Assembly: GCF_002979435.1 (NCBI RefSeq)
Contig: NZ_PCOV01000004.1
Location: 186,001-250,000, forward strand
DNA from: Microbacterium sp. MYb66
GTDB taxonomy: Bacteria > Actinomycetota > Actinomycetes > Actinomycetales > Microbacteriaceae
DNA: 64,000 nucleotides
Direction of reading: 5' to 3'
In this document: positions 55,192 through 63,979 of the stretch, piece by piece
Position numbering within the stretch: position 1 is the stretch's first letter
Layout: each line of letters starts with the position of its first letter
The notes under the pieces: generated by a model
The model's input: only the letters and a program-made list of their open reading frames with translations
Databases searched by the model: none
What the model was told of the DNA's origin: nothing
Made by a program: the position numbers and the translations under genes

Positions 55192-55710
55192 CTCATATCC
55201 CTTGCGAGAGTGAGGGTTCGCGGACACGGAAGCGAAGTTCACCTCGCTAATCCAGTGGACACCCAGCGGAAAACTCGGTCGCTTGCCCGGGGCTATGTCC
55301 GCGATCACGACGGAAGTAGCCGAGATTGCCCTGACGCCTGAGCCCCGCTGGTCTTCCAGGTCGTGTTGCTGAGGTTGAACCTGTCGAGGATAGCGAGAGC
55401 GGACTTCGCCTGTACGAGCTTGCCTCCACCGGTGGCCAGAAAGAGCAGAACCAAAGCGAGGGCTTACTTCCCTTCGGCTTCGCGGGAGACGGGTGCCCAT
55501 CGGCCCACTCGGCGAGGCGCTGCCCGGTTCTGCTCATTGGCGTGTTCCGCCGATTAGTGATATGTTACCGGTTACACACTCTTCTCGGTGAGTCGAATGC
55601 GAACACGCCGGGTCGATGACTGCGCAGGTGGTCGGCTCCCCGCCCTGGCCACCTGCGCTCGCTTGCTGGGCCGCGGGGCAATCCCATGCACTTTTGGGGA
55701 GGGGCAGATC
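55192..55710. other. 519-bp gene-poor gap downstream of tRNA-Thr(TGT)
   Basis: The base composition looks less GC-rich than the neighbouring genes. No convincing gene is found. A minus-strand open stretch ending at 55305 reads VLLFLATGGGKLVQAKSALA and further plausible residues, but has no ribosome site or start and a stop just upstream; it could be the remnant of a lost gene. No copy of the tRNA 3' end was found that would mark an attachment site. The last part holds the ppk2 promoter and a leader of about 140 nt. Confidence 0.5.
55537..55566 (+). promoter_or_regulatory. Promoter candidate for ppk2
   Basis: TTGGCG (55537-55542), an 18-bp spacer and TATGTT (55561-55566), in an AT-richer patch about 145 bp before the ppk2 ATG. 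Confidence 0.45.
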
Positions 55711-56538
55711 ATGAGCAGCACACCCGACACGGCGGTGGCGACACCGGAATGGCAGCATGACTACCCGTACACGAAGAAGCTCTCGCGGGTGGCTTACGAA
55801 CGCGAGAAGCGGCTGCTGCAGATCGAGCTCCTCAAGCTCCAGGCCCATATCAAGCGGTCGTCCGAGCGGGTGCTCATCCTGTTCGAGGGGCGCGATGCCG
55901 CGGGCAAGGGCGGTGCGATCAAGCGCTTCATGGAGCACCTGAACCCTCGCGGAGCACGGGTCGTCGCACTGGACAAGCCGACGGACGCCGAGCGGACGCA
56001 GTGGTACTTCCAGCGGTACGTCGCGCACCTCCCGTCCGGCGGTGAGATCGTGCTGATGGACCGTTCCTGGTACAACCGCGCGGGCGTCGAGCGAGTCATG
56101 GGCTACTGCTCGTCCGCGGAGTACGACGAGTTCATGCAGACGGCTCCGGAGTTCGAACGGATGCTCGTCGGCTCAGGCATCCGCCTCATCAAGCTGTGGT
56201 TCTCGGTCGGCGAAGCGGAGCAGCGGCGACGGTTCACGCGCCGCAGCGAAGACCCCGTCAAGCAATGGAAGCTCAGTCCGACGGATCTCGCCAGCGTCGA
56301 TCGGTGGGATGACTACACGACGGCGAAGGAGGCGATGTTCTTCCACACGGACACGCCGGCCAACCCGTGGATCGTCATCAAGTCGAACGACAAGAAGCGC
56401 GCGCGCCTCGAGGCGATGCGGTGCGTCCTGGCGCGGTTCGACTACGCGGGCAAGGATCCGTTGATCGCGCATGCTCCGGATGCACGGCTCGTCGGTCGCC
56501 CCTCGCAGATCTACGACGAGGGTGAGACCCCGAGCTAG
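55711..56538 (+). CDS. ppk2: Polyphosphate kinase 2 (PPK2)
   Basis: A 275-aa PPK2 of the one-domain type, which uses polyphosphate to phosphorylate nucleoside diphosphates. Walker A is FEGRDAAGKGGAIKRF, Walker B MDRSWYNRAGVERVMGYC, and the lid Arg residues lie in QRRRFTRRSEDPVKQWKLSP. Length is standard. GGGGAGGGG lies upstream of the ATG at 55711. Together with ppk1 in the same window it gives the cell both a synthesising and a using enzyme for polyphosphate. Confidence 0.93.
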   Translation: MSSTPDTAVATPEWQHDYPYTKKLSRVAYEREKRLLQIELLKLQAHIKRSSERVLILFEGRDAAGKGGAIKRFMEHLNPRGARVVALDKPTDAERTQWYFQRYVAHLPSGGEIVLMDRSWYNRAGVERVMGYCSSAEYDEFMQTAPEFERMLVGSGIRLIKLWFSVGEAEQRRRFTRRSEDPVKQWKLSPTDLASVDRWDDYTTAKEAMFFHTDTPANPWIVIKSNDKKRARLEAMRCVLARFDYAGKDPLIAHAPDARLVGRPSQIYDEGETPS

Positions 56539-56617
56539 GAAGGCCGCCGCGCCGCCGAGAAGCGCAACGTGGCGTCACGAGGGAATGAGCGGGGTGCCCC
56601 GCGCGGTTGTCTCGAAC

Positions 56618-57571
56618 ATGACACGTATCGGCACCAGTGATCTCGACGTCCTTCCACTCTCGCTCGGCGGCAATGTGTTCGGCTGGACAGCCGACCGCGA
56701 AGCCTCCTTCGCGGTACTCGATGCATTCGTGGACGGCGGGGGCGACTTCATCGACACCGCTGACTCGTACAGCTCCTGGGTGCCCGGCAACGAGGGCGGC
56801 GAGAGTGAGACGATCATCGGCGAGTGGCTGGCGTCCCGCAAGCCGGCCGGCGTCGTCGTGGCGACCAAGGTCAGTCAGCACCCGCAGTTCAGCGGTCTCG
56901 CGGCATCGAACGTGCGGAAGGCCGCGGAGGCATCTCTGAAGCGTCTGGGCGTCGACGAGATCGACCTCTACTACGCGCATTTCGACGACGAGACCGTCCC
57001 GCTCGAGGAGACGGTCGCCGCATTCGGGCGGCTCGTCGAAGACGGTCTGGTGCGTCACATCGCGGTCTCGAACTACTCCGCCGACCGCATCCGGGAATGG
57101 ATCGATATCGCGCGACGTACGGGCGCGGCACTTCCGGTGGCGGTTCAGCCGCATTACAACCTCGTGCACCGAAACGAGGTCGAAGAGACGATCATCCCGG
57201 TAGCCGAGGAGTTCGGGCTCGGTCTCGTGCCTTACTACTCCCTGGCGAGCGGCTTCCTGACGGGCAAGTACCGGTCGACGGATGCCGCCGGTCAGAGTTC
57301 CCCGCGGGCGCAGGGCGCCGCGAAGTACGCGACCGAAGCCGGGCTGCGGATCATCGATGCGCTCGAGGAGATCGGAACGGCCCACGGCGCATCGATCGCC
57401 GCGACGTCGTTGGCGTGGTTGCGCGCGCAGCCGACAGTGGTCGCGCCGATCGCGAGCGCACGGACGCCGGAGCAGGTGCCCGACCTCCTCGCCGGCGCGC
57501 GCCTCGAACTCTCCGCCGACGAGGTTCGGCTGCTCGATCGTGTTTCCGACTGGACTCCTGCCCGCCCCTGA
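56618..57571 (+). CDS. Aldo/keto reductase
   Basis: A 317-aa NADPH-dependent reductase with a TIM barrel. The catalytic tetrad is Asp and Tyr in DTADSYSSW, Lys in VVVATKVS and His in LYYAHFDDE. The cofactor region near the C-terminus is PIASARTPEQV. The substrate is unknown; it is closest to the YajO/Tas-type group. The start is uncertain: 56618 fits homologous N-termini (MTRIGTSDLDVLPLSLGGN), while 56585 has GAGGGA directly before it. Confidence 0.88.
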   Translation: MTRIGTSDLDVLPLSLGGNVFGWTADREASFAVLDAFVDGGGDFIDTADSYSSWVPGNEGGESETIIGEWLASRKPAGVVVATKVSQHPQFSGLAASNVRKAAEASLKRLGVDEIDLYYAHFDDETVPLEETVAAFGRLVEDGLVRHIAVSNYSADRIREWIDIARRTGAALPVAVQPHYNLVHRNEVEETIIPVAEEFGLGLVPYYSLASGFLTGKYRSTDAAGQSSPRAQGAAKYATEAGLRIIDALEEIGTAHGASIAATSLAWLRAQPTVVAPIASARTPEQVPDLLAGARLELSADEVRLLDRVSDWTPARP

Positions 57572-57600
57572 ACGGGCTGACGACAGAACCGAGCCCCGGG

Positions 57601-58272
57601 CTAGTACCCGCCGAGTCCGAGTCTGTGCGCCAGGATGACCGCGTGGATGCGGTCGCGGGCGCCGAGCTTCGCCAGCACCCGGCCGACGTGGGTCTTTACC
57701 GTGGACTCGCCCACGTAGAGCGTCCGGGCGATCTCTGCGTTCGTGAGACCGCGACCGATCGCGAGGAACACATCGCGCTCCCGCTCGGTGAGTGACTCGA
57801 GAGCGGCGCTCTCGGAGGCCGCCGGCGCCGGAGGAGCACCGAGCTGCGGGCTCACGTGCTCCAGCAGCATCCTCGTGATCCGGGGGGAGAGCGCCGCATC
57901 CCCACGGTGGACGGCGCGCACCGCAGAGATCATCTCGTGGCGCTGCGCGTCCTTCAGGAGGAACCCGCTCGCGCCCGCGCGGATCGCGCCGAAAGCATAC
58001 TCGTCGAGATCGAAGGTGGTCAGCACGAGCACCCTGGTCTGCGGATGCTCCCGCACGATCGCTTCGGTGGCGGCGATGCCGTCCAGCTCGGGCATCCGGA
58101 TGTCCATGAGCACCAGGTCGGGCTCGAGAGCCGCGCTCAAGGAGACGGCGTCTCTCCCGTCGCCGGCTTCGCCGACGACGACGATGTCGTCCTCCGCCTC
58201 GAGGACCATCCGGAAGCCCACGCGGATGAGCTCCTGATCGTCCACCAGGAGCACTCTGATCGTCTGACTCAT
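57601..58272 (-). CDS. NarL/LuxR-family response regulator
   Basis: A 223-aa response regulator. The receiver has phospho-acceptor Asp57 (LVLMDIRMP), and the C-terminal LuxR helix-turn-helix (about residues 158-215) has LTERERDVFLAIGRGLTNAEIA and VGESTVKTHVGRVLAKLG. GGAGG lies 7 nt before the ATG. Its start overlaps the stop of the cognate kinase, and an ABC exporter lies upstream, so it probably controls that exporter in response to an envelope or drug signal. Confidence 0.92.
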   Translation of the reverse strand: MSQTIRVLLVDDQELIRVGFRMVLEAEDDIVVVGEAGDGRDAVSLSAALEPDLVLMDIRMPELDGIAATEAIVREHPQTRVLVLTTFDLDEYAFGAIRAGASGFLLKDAQRHEMISAVRAVHRGDAALSPRITRMLLEHVSPQLGAPPAPAASESAALESLTERERDVFLAIGRGLTNAEIARTLYVGESTVKTHVGRVLAKLGARDRIHAVILAHRLGLGGY

Positions 58273-59543
58273 CCGTCGTCCTCCGTCGCTTCGGTCTGCG
58301 CCGCCGGGGCGGTCCCCGTCGTGGGCAGCACCGCCTGCAGAACCCATCGTCCCCCGTCCGCGGGTGCGGACCGCACGCTGCCGTGCACATGAGCGGCCCG
58401 CTCGGATAGGCCGCGAACTCCGAAACCATCGGCTCCGGCCTCGCCGGAGACTCCGTCGTTCACGATCTCGATCGTCACCGTGTCCGGCGTGTAGTCCAGG
58501 CGCACCATGATGGCCTCCGCGGTCGGAGCATGACGCATGGCATTGGTCACTCCCTCTTGGACGATCCGGCCGATCGCGTGCGCGACCGCCGGCGAGACTT
58601 CGGCGTGCCCGGTGACGGTGAGCGTCGCCGGATAACCCGCACGCTGGGCCGCCTCGACGGTGTCGCGCGGCGGGGCCGGCTGCATCGGAGCCAACGGCAG
58701 CGGGGATTCGTCATCTCGGAGCACGCCGAGCATCGACCGCATCTCCGTGAGGGCGGAACGCGCGGTGTCGGCGGCCGAGGTCGCGGCTTTGCGGGCCTGT
58801 TCGCGGTCCGGCGTGGCCGCAGCTCCCTCCGACAGGGCGACGATCACGGTCAGGGAGTGCGAGACGATGTCGTGCATCTCCCGAGCGATGCGAGCGCGCT
58901 CCGACGCGGCGGCGAGCTGCGCCTGTTGATCGCGCTCGGTCAGGAGCTGACGCGAGCGATCGATGACGGCCGAGAGGTAGCGTTTGCGCCCGCCGACGTT
59001 GACCCCGACGAGCGTGCCGATCAGGCCGAGAGCGACGTAGTTCAGCGCGGTGTCGAGCCCGACCTGCCGCATGGCCGCGCCGGTCAGCATGAGCAGCCCG
59101 GTGAGGCACAGGAACCACGCGGCGCCGATTCCGTAGCAGATCCAGGCTGTGCGCGATGAACGGTAGACCGCGAGGCCGTAGCAGGCGACGAGCAGGAGGA
59201 CGATGCCGCCGGACAGCCCGGTGAACAGGCCGACGGTGCCCAGGATGACCGCGGCTGCGAAGGGGCCGAGTGGTGCGCTCCGCCGCCACAGAAGGGTGCT
59301 GCATCCGATCACGACCATGACCAGGCTGGCGATGTTGATCGCGATGTAGGTGGGTTCAGGAAACGATGGATCGCCCATCGGCGCGGCCGGAGTGAGAGAC
59401 AGGAAGAGGCAGAGCACCGCGAGCAGGACATCGGCGAGCAGGGGATGCCGAACCCAGAACCGTCGGAACAGTCCCGGGGCACGCGGAAGCCGCAGCTCCT
59501 CGTCCTCGCGGATCGAGTCGCTGCGGCCTCGCGTTCTGCTCAC
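58269..59543 (-). CDS. NarL-type sensor histidine kinase (HisKA_3)
   Basis: A 424-aa kinase with several membrane helices in the first 190 residues, a HisKA_3 dimerisation region with phospho-acceptor His in REMHDIVSHSLTVIV, and a C-terminal HATPase domain (VQEGVTNAMRHAP, then GFGVRGLSERAAHVHG). It partners the LuxR regulator downstream. The GTG start at 59543 is chosen because TAGAGT lies 7 nt upstream, which would allow leaderless transcription from within the end of the permease gene. Confidence 0.88.
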   Translation of the reverse strand: MSRTRGRSDSIREDEELRLPRAPGLFRRFWVRHPLLADVLLAVLCLFLSLTPAAPMGDPSFPEPTYIAINIASLVMVVIGCSTLLWRRSAPLGPFAAAVILGTVGLFTGLSGGIVLLLVACYGLAVYRSSRTAWICYGIGAAWFLCLTGLLMLTGAAMRQVGLDTALNYVALGLIGTLVGVNVGGRKRYLSAVIDRSRQLLTERDQQAQLAAASERARIAREMHDIVSHSLTVIVALSEGAAATPDREQARKAATSAADTARSALTEMRSMLGVLRDDESPLPLAPMQPAPPRDTVEAAQRAGYPATLTVTGHAEVSPAVAHAIGRIVQEGVTNAMRHAPTAEAIMVRLDYTPDTVTIEIVNDGVSGEAGADGFGVRGLSERAAHVHGSVRSAPADGGRWVLQAVLPTTGTAPAAQTEATEDDG

Positions 59544-59553
59544 GGAGCAGACT

Positions 59554-60369
59554 CTACGCGTCGCGGGTGCGCAGGACGCCCCAGGCAACGAGCGTTCCGC
59601 CGACGACCCAGCAGGCCAGCGTCACGAAGGCCGTCGGCGCATCGAGCGCCGCACCTTCGCTCGGCAGGATCGCGCTCTGCGCGGCCGAGACCGGGAGGTA
59701 GTTCGCCGCATCGACGATCCAGGCCCAGGTGTCGCCGGCGAACGTGAAGAAGCTCGCGACGATCGGCAGCACGAACAGGACGCCGACGGTCGCCGCGATG
59801 GCTCCGGCGCCGGAGCGCAGGATGAATCCGAATGCCACCCCGATCAGGGCGAAGACGGCCATCGCGAGCGAGGCTACGACGATCGGCAGGATCGAGGCCG
59901 ACGGGTCCGACCAGTCGATGCTCTGGTCGCGTGAAGCCACGATCACTGAGACCGCGACCGCAGCGAGAGCGAATGTCACCAGCGACGACAGGAACAGGAA
60001 GACTGCCAGCACGATCGACTTCGCCGCCAGCACGGAACCGCGGACCGGGTTCGCCGTCAGCGTCGAGCGGATCATCCCGGTCGAGTACTCTCCGGTGACC
60101 GAGATCGCGCCGATGATGCCGGCGAGCAGCATCGTGAACTGGATCGGCATGACGACGGCCTGGATGGGCTCGAAACCCGGCATGTCGACCGCCTGAGCGA
60201 TGAGGACGGCGATCCCGATCGTCAATGCTGCGGCGATTCCGATCGACCACCACGTCGAACGCAGGGTGGCGAGTTTGATCCATTCGCCGCGCAGCGCGCG
60301 CACGAACGTCAGGCGTCGACCCGTGTCGACGCGTGCCCGCGTGGGAGCGGGGGCCTGTGTCGTGGTCAT
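59554..60369 (-). CDS. ABC-2 type transporter permease
   Basis: A 271-aa permease with six predicted membrane helices and ABC-2 features (LRGEWIKLATLRSTWWSI at the N-terminus, SVTGEYSTGMIRSTLTANP in the first loop). It pairs with the ATPase encoded just upstream (start and stop overlap, ATGA). Together with the downstream two-component system this looks like a drug or peptide exporter with its own sensor, a common actinobacterial and firmicute arrangement. Confidence 0.9.
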   Translation of the reverse strand: MTTTQAPAPTRARVDTGRRLTFVRALRGEWIKLATLRSTWWSIGIAAALTIGIAVLIAQAVDMPGFEPIQAVVMPIQFTMLLAGIIGAISVTGEYSTGMIRSTLTANPVRGSVLAAKSIVLAVFLFLSSLVTFALAAVAVSVIVASRDQSIDWSDPSASILPIVVASLAMAVFALIGVAFGFILRSGAGAIAATVGVLFVLPIVASFFTFAGDTWAWIVDAANYLPVSAAQSAILPSEGAALDAPTAFVTLACWVVGGTLVAWGVLRTRDA

Positions 60370-61277
60370 GAGAGCTCCTTGGTGCGGTACTCGACGGAAT
60401 CGCCCGTGAGAGCGAGATACGCGTCTTCGAGCGAACCGGTGGTCGGGGTGAGTTCGTGCAGCGGGATTCCGCGATCGGCGGCGAGGTCGCCGATGCGCGC
60501 GGCCGGCAGCCCGACGATGTCGAGCAGGTCGGGGGCCGAACTCACGATCTCCACATCCGGTCCGCCGACGGCGGCAGCGAGATCGGCCGGTCGCGGTGTG
60601 CGCACCCGTACGGTGTTGCGGGTCCAGGAGCGCACCAGCTCGGACAGCGGAGCATCCGCGAGCACGCGGCCGCGGCCCATCACGATGACGTGGTCGGCGG
60701 TCTGTGCCATCTCGCTCATCAAGTGGCTCGAGAGGAGCACGGTGCGCCCCTCGGAGGCGGCGTGCCGCACGAACTGACGCACCCAGCGCACGCCCTCGGG
60801 GTCGAGGCCGTTGACCGGCTCGTCGAGGATCAGCGTGTGCGGGTCGCCGAGCAGCGCCGAGGCGATGCCGAGGCGCTGGCCCATGCCGAGCGAGAACTTC
60901 CCGGCGCGCTTGCGAGCGACCGAGCTGATGCCCGCGAGATCGATGACCTCGTCGACCCGGGATGCCGGGATGCCGTGGGTGGCGGCCATCGCCCGAAGGT
61001 GATTCCGTGCGGTGCGGCCGGTGTGGACCGCCTTCGCGTCGAGTAGCACACCGACCTCGGTGAGCGGTGCCCGGAGCTTGCGGTATTCGCGTCCGGCGAC
61101 GGCAGCTCGTCCGGCGGTCGGTCGGTCGAGGCCGACGATCATCCGCATCGTCGTCGACTTGCCGGCGCCGTTCGGGCCGAGGAAGCCGGTGACACTGCCC
61201 GGCTTGACCGTGAACGACACGTCGTCGACGGCCGTCTTGTCTCCGAACCTCTTCGTGAGGCCTTCTGCTGTGATCAT
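60366..61277 (-). CDS. ABC exporter ATP-binding protein
   Basis: A 303-aa ATPase of the DrrA/CcmA type: Walker A GPNGAGKST, signature FSLGMGQRLGIA, Walker B LILDEPVNGLDPEG and H-loop LSSHLMSEM, with a C-terminal extension (about residues 225-303). The start at 61277 has TAACGT 7 nt upstream, suggesting a leaderless mRNA and marking this as the head of the ATPase-permease-kinase-regulator group. Confidence 0.92.
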   Translation of the reverse strand: MITAEGLTKRFGDKTAVDDVSFTVKPGSVTGFLGPNGAGKSTTMRMIVGLDRPTAGRAAVAGREYRKLRAPLTEVGVLLDAKAVHTGRTARNHLRAMAATHGIPASRVDEVIDLAGISSVARKRAGKFSLGMGQRLGIASALLGDPHTLILDEPVNGLDPEGVRWVRQFVRHAASEGRTVLLSSHLMSEMAQTADHVIVMGRGRVLADAPLSELVRSWTRNTVRVRTPRPADLAAAVGGPDVEIVSSAPDLLDIVGLPAARIGDLAADRGIPLHELTPTTGSLEDAYLALTGDSVEYRTKELS

Positions 61278-61370
61278 GTGCTCAACGTTACGGATGGTCT
61301 CGCAGCCGCGCGTCCTCCTCAGGTACACATCTGGAGGCGTGAGGTCATCCTCGCGGCTGACTTCTGCACG

Positions 61371-61997
61371 TCAGGCGCGAGGGCGGGCCTGTACCCGTTC
61401 TGCCATCTCCTCGGACGCGAGGATCGCCTCGTCGATGATCTCCCTCGACGGAGGTGCGGTCAGCCAGTCGTGGCTCAAGGTGGCTGGGACGAGCAGCGGC
61501 ATCCGATCGTGCAGGCCGGCGAGGTGCGGGGGAGCGGGGCGCATCACGATCGAGTAGCACGTGAACCACGCGCCGTCGGCGGTGCGGCCGCGCTGAGTCA
61601 CGGCGGCCATGCCGAACAGGGTGCCGTCATCGATGATGAACTCATTCCACTGCCGCGACGGCTTCTGCATCTCGTACCAGCTCGTCGCCGGGACGATCGC
61701 GCGTGACTTCGCGCCGCCCGGGCGCTCCTGCAGGCGCTCGGAGCGGGTGTTGATCGACGGGAACTTCGCCGGCTCACCGTTCACCAGGAACCCCCACCAG
61801 GCGGGCTCCAGGGTCGGAGCGGCGTCGGGCTGCACGATCAGGGGGTTGAGGTTGCGCAGGTTCTTCCCCGTGGGACGGACCGTCTCGCCGGCGTTCTCCT
61901 GCGCCCACGCGCGCAGGCCTTCGAGCACCGCATCGTCGGCGGCGGCGAGGAGTTCCGCATCGGTGAAGCGGGGATCGAGACCATAACTCGCGCACAT
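61371..61997 (-). CDS. SOS response-associated peptidase (SRAP / YedK / HMCES family)
   Basis: A 208-aa SRAP protein. Cys2 is at the start (MCASYG), with PSINTRSE, SWYEMQK and the conserved His in LAGLHDRMPLLV. Family members shield abasic sites in single-stranded DNA by forming a thiazolidine link through Cys2. The active-site region differs from E. coli (MCGRF becomes MCASY; FYEW becomes WYEM), as in many actinobacterial relatives. TACGCT lies exactly 6 nt before the ATG (leaderless). Confidence 0.88.
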   Translation of the reverse strand: MCASYGLDPRFTDAELLAAADDAVLEGLRAWAQENAGETVRPTGKNLRNLNPLIVQPDAAPTLEPAWWGFLVNGEPAKFPSINTRSERLQERPGGAKSRAIVPATSWYEMQKPSRQWNEFIIDDGTLFGMAAVTQRGRTADGAWFTCYSIVMRPAPPHLAGLHDRMPLLVPATLSHDWLTAPPSREIIDEAILASEEMAERVQARPRA

Positions 61998-62068
61998 GCC
62001 GCCAGCGTAGTCCCGGCCGCTGACACTCCCGGTGTTCGGGGTCTCGGGCGCTCCGGTAGGGTCGACAG

Positions 62069-63010
62069 GTGCCAGAATCCCGCCGACTGCCCGCGCCCGT
62101 GGCCCTCGGCGGCGCCGCGGCGATCGGTGTCATGACGGCGATCCAAGCCCGGATCAACGGCGTGCTCGGCGTGCGCGTCGACGATGGCATCGTTGCCGGA
62201 TTCATCTCGTTCTCCGTGGGGCTGCTCGCCCTCGCGATCGTGATCTCGTGCCTGCCGTCTGCTCGTCGAGGAGCGGCTCGGCTCCGACGCGGCATCCGTG
62301 AGCACACCATCCCGTTCTGGATGCTGCTCGGGGGCGCGTGCGGTGCCCTCACCGTCTCCACTCAGGGGGTCACGGCCGGCGTGCTCGGCGTCTCGCTGTT
62401 CACCGTCGGCGTCGTGGCAGGACAGACGGTGCACGGGCTCGTCCTCGACCGGATCGGGTTCGGTCCGGCGGGAGTCGTCGCGGTGACCCCCGGCCGCGTC
62501 CTCGGCGGTCTGCTCGCGCTCGCCGCGGTCGGCATCTCGCTCTCCGGCGATGTGCTGGCCTCCGCGCCACTGTGGATGCTGCTCCTCCCGTTCGCGGCCG
62601 GAGTGGGCATCGCGTGGCAGGCGGCGACGAATGGACGTCTCGCGCAACGTGTGCACTCCCCGCTCGCCGCGACCCTGATGAGCTTCATCGCGGGAACGCT
62701 CGTGCTCGCCGTCGCCGCCGGAGCGAGTATCGCCTTCCGCGGGTTCCCCGCCGCGCTCCCCACCGAGCCGTGGCTGTACCTCGGGGGTTTCCTCGGAGCC
62801 GCCTACATCCTCCTCGGTGCGTTCATCGTCGGGCAGACGGGCGTGCTGCTGATGGGGTTGGGCTCCGTCCTCGGTCAGCTGGTGACGTCGGTCGTGATCG
62901 ACCTCATCTGGCCGGTCGAGGTGGGGCCCGCGCTCTGGCAGGTCATCGCCATGGTCGCTGTCGCCGTGGCCTCCGTCGTCGTGGCCGTGCCCTGGCGGCG
63001 TCGACGCTGA
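62069..63010 (+). CDS. DMT-superfamily transporter (DUF606/YdcZ-like)
   Basis: A 313-aa membrane protein with ten predicted helices arranged as two DUF606-type halves (AIQARINGVLGVRVDDGIVAGFISFSVG and the later AATNGRLAQRVHSPLAATLMSFIAG). The substrate is unknown. The GTG start at 62069 has TAGGGT exactly 6 nt upstream, fitting a leaderless transcript. Divergent from the SRAP gene. Confidence 0.87.
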   Translation: MPESRRLPAPVALGGAAAIGVMTAIQARINGVLGVRVDDGIVAGFISFSVGLLALAIVISCLPSARRGAARLRRGIREHTIPFWMLLGGACGALTVSTQGVTAGVLGVSLFTVGVVAGQTVHGLVLDRIGFGPAGVVAVTPGRVLGGLLALAAVGISLSGDVLASAPLWMLLLPFAAGVGIAWQAATNGRLAQRVHSPLAATLMSFIAGTLVLAVAAGASIAFRGFPAALPTEPWLYLGGFLGAAYILLGAFIVGQTGVLLMGLGSVLGQLVTSVVIDLIWPVEVGPALWQVIAMVAVAVASVVVAVPWRRRR

Positions 63011-63014
63011 GGCG

Positions 63015-63578
63015 CTACTCCTTCTTCGCTTTCTTCGCGCCTGCCTTCGGCATGCGGGTGATGAGTTTGCGGGCATCCACCGTCTTGCGTCTCCCGGGCT
63101 TCTTCCCCTCGGGTTTGCCTCCGACGTAGAGCCAGCCGAGCAGCTCCTCGTTCTTGCCGAGGCCGTGGGCCTTGGCGACGGGTTTGGCGCGCGTGTAGTG
63201 GCCTGTGCGCCAGATGACGCCCCACCCTGCCTCGTCGAGGAGCAGGCTCAGGGTGTGCGCGACGCCCGAGGCCACGGCCTCCTGCTCCCACCGCGGAACC
63301 TTCTCGCTCTTCTGGTAGCTCGCGACGACGGCGATGAGCAGCGGAGCGCGCAGCGGCTTGGATGACGGCGACGAGTCGCCCTGAGCCTTCGCGATGGCCG
63401 CGCCCAGCACCTCGCGGTCCGCCCCCCGCAGCTCGATCAGTCGCCAGGGGCGGAGTGATGAATGATCGGCGACACGACCCGCCGCAGCGACGAACGGCAG
63501 AAGCTCGTCGCGGGTGGGGGCGATGTCATCGACCTTCGACCAGGACTGCCGTGCACGGACGGCGTCGAGGGCGCTCAC
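63015..63578 (-). CDS. Nitroreductase family protein
   Basis: A 187-aa FMN-dependent nitroreductase-like protein. FMN-contact features are the RQSWSKVDDIAP N-terminus, DHSSLRPWRLIELRG and GWGVIWRTG. A Lys-rich tail (about residues 155-187) ends the protein. The GTG start at 63578 overlaps the msrB stop (GTGA); a longer in-frame reading would run through msrB in another frame and is rejected. The physiological substrate is unknown; pairing with msrB suggests a redox-stress role. Confidence 0.85.
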   Translation of the reverse strand: MSALDAVRARQSWSKVDDIAPTRDELLPFVAAAGRVADHSSLRPWRLIELRGADREVLGAAIAKAQGDSSPSSKPLRAPLLIAVVASYQKSEKVPRWEQEAVASGVAHTLSLLLDEAGWGVIWRTGHYTRAKPVAKAHGLGKNEELLGWLYVGGKPEGKKPGRRKTVDARKLITRMPKAGAKKAKKE

Positions 63579-63979
63579 GACGCGTCGGGGGTGAAGTTCA
63601 TCGCGATCGAGTTCATGCAGTAGCGGTCGCCGGTCGGCGTTCCGAACCCGTCGGGGAACACATGGCCGAGGTGCGAACCGCAGTTCGCGCAGCGCACCTC
63701 GGTGCGCACCATTCCCAGGCTGTCGTCCTCGATGAGCTCGACCGCGTCGGGGCGGATGGACTCGTAGAAGCTCGGCCAGCCGCATCCGGAGTCGAACTTC
63801 GTTCCGCTCTTGAAGAGCTCTGCGTTGCAGGCGCCGCAGGTGTAGAGGCCGGCGCGCTCCTCGTCGAGCAGCTCGCCCGTCCAGGCGCGCTCGGTCGCGG
63901 CCTGGCGCAGCACGGCGTACTGCTCTTCGCCGAGCTCGTTGCGCCATTCGTCTTCTGTCTTGTCCACGCTGTACGACAT
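63575..63979 (-). CDS. msrB: Peptide-methionine (R)-S-oxide reductase MsrB
   Basis: A 134-aa MsrB repairing methionine-R-sulfoxide. Zinc-binding pairs are YTCGACN and RCANCGSHLGHVF, the catalytic Cys is in RYCMNSIAMNF, and the substrate pocket is SGCGWPSF. AGGAGG lies 4 nt before the ATG. It is translationally coupled to the nitroreductase gene downstream. Confidence 0.96.
   Translation of the reverse strand: MSYSVDKTEDEWRNELGEEQYAVLRQAATERAWTGELLDEERAGLYTCGACNAELFKSGTKFDSGCGWPSFYESIRPDAVELIEDDSLGMVRTEVRCANCGSHLGHVFPDGFGTPTGDRYCMNSIAMNFTPDAS

Noticed and set aside
55237..55243. Lone GTTCACC upstream of ppk2
   Set aside because: No second unit at 11-nt spacing, so it is probably chance and not a PHO box.
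55165..55500. 111-codon minus-strand open frame ending in the tRNA
   Set aside because: Its C-terminal residues come from reading the tRNA backwards, and it lacks a ribosome site.
55119..55710. tRNA-Thr as an attachment site with an integrated element
   Set aside because: I searched the following 500 bp for a repeat of the tRNA 3' end and found none, and no integrase is nearby.
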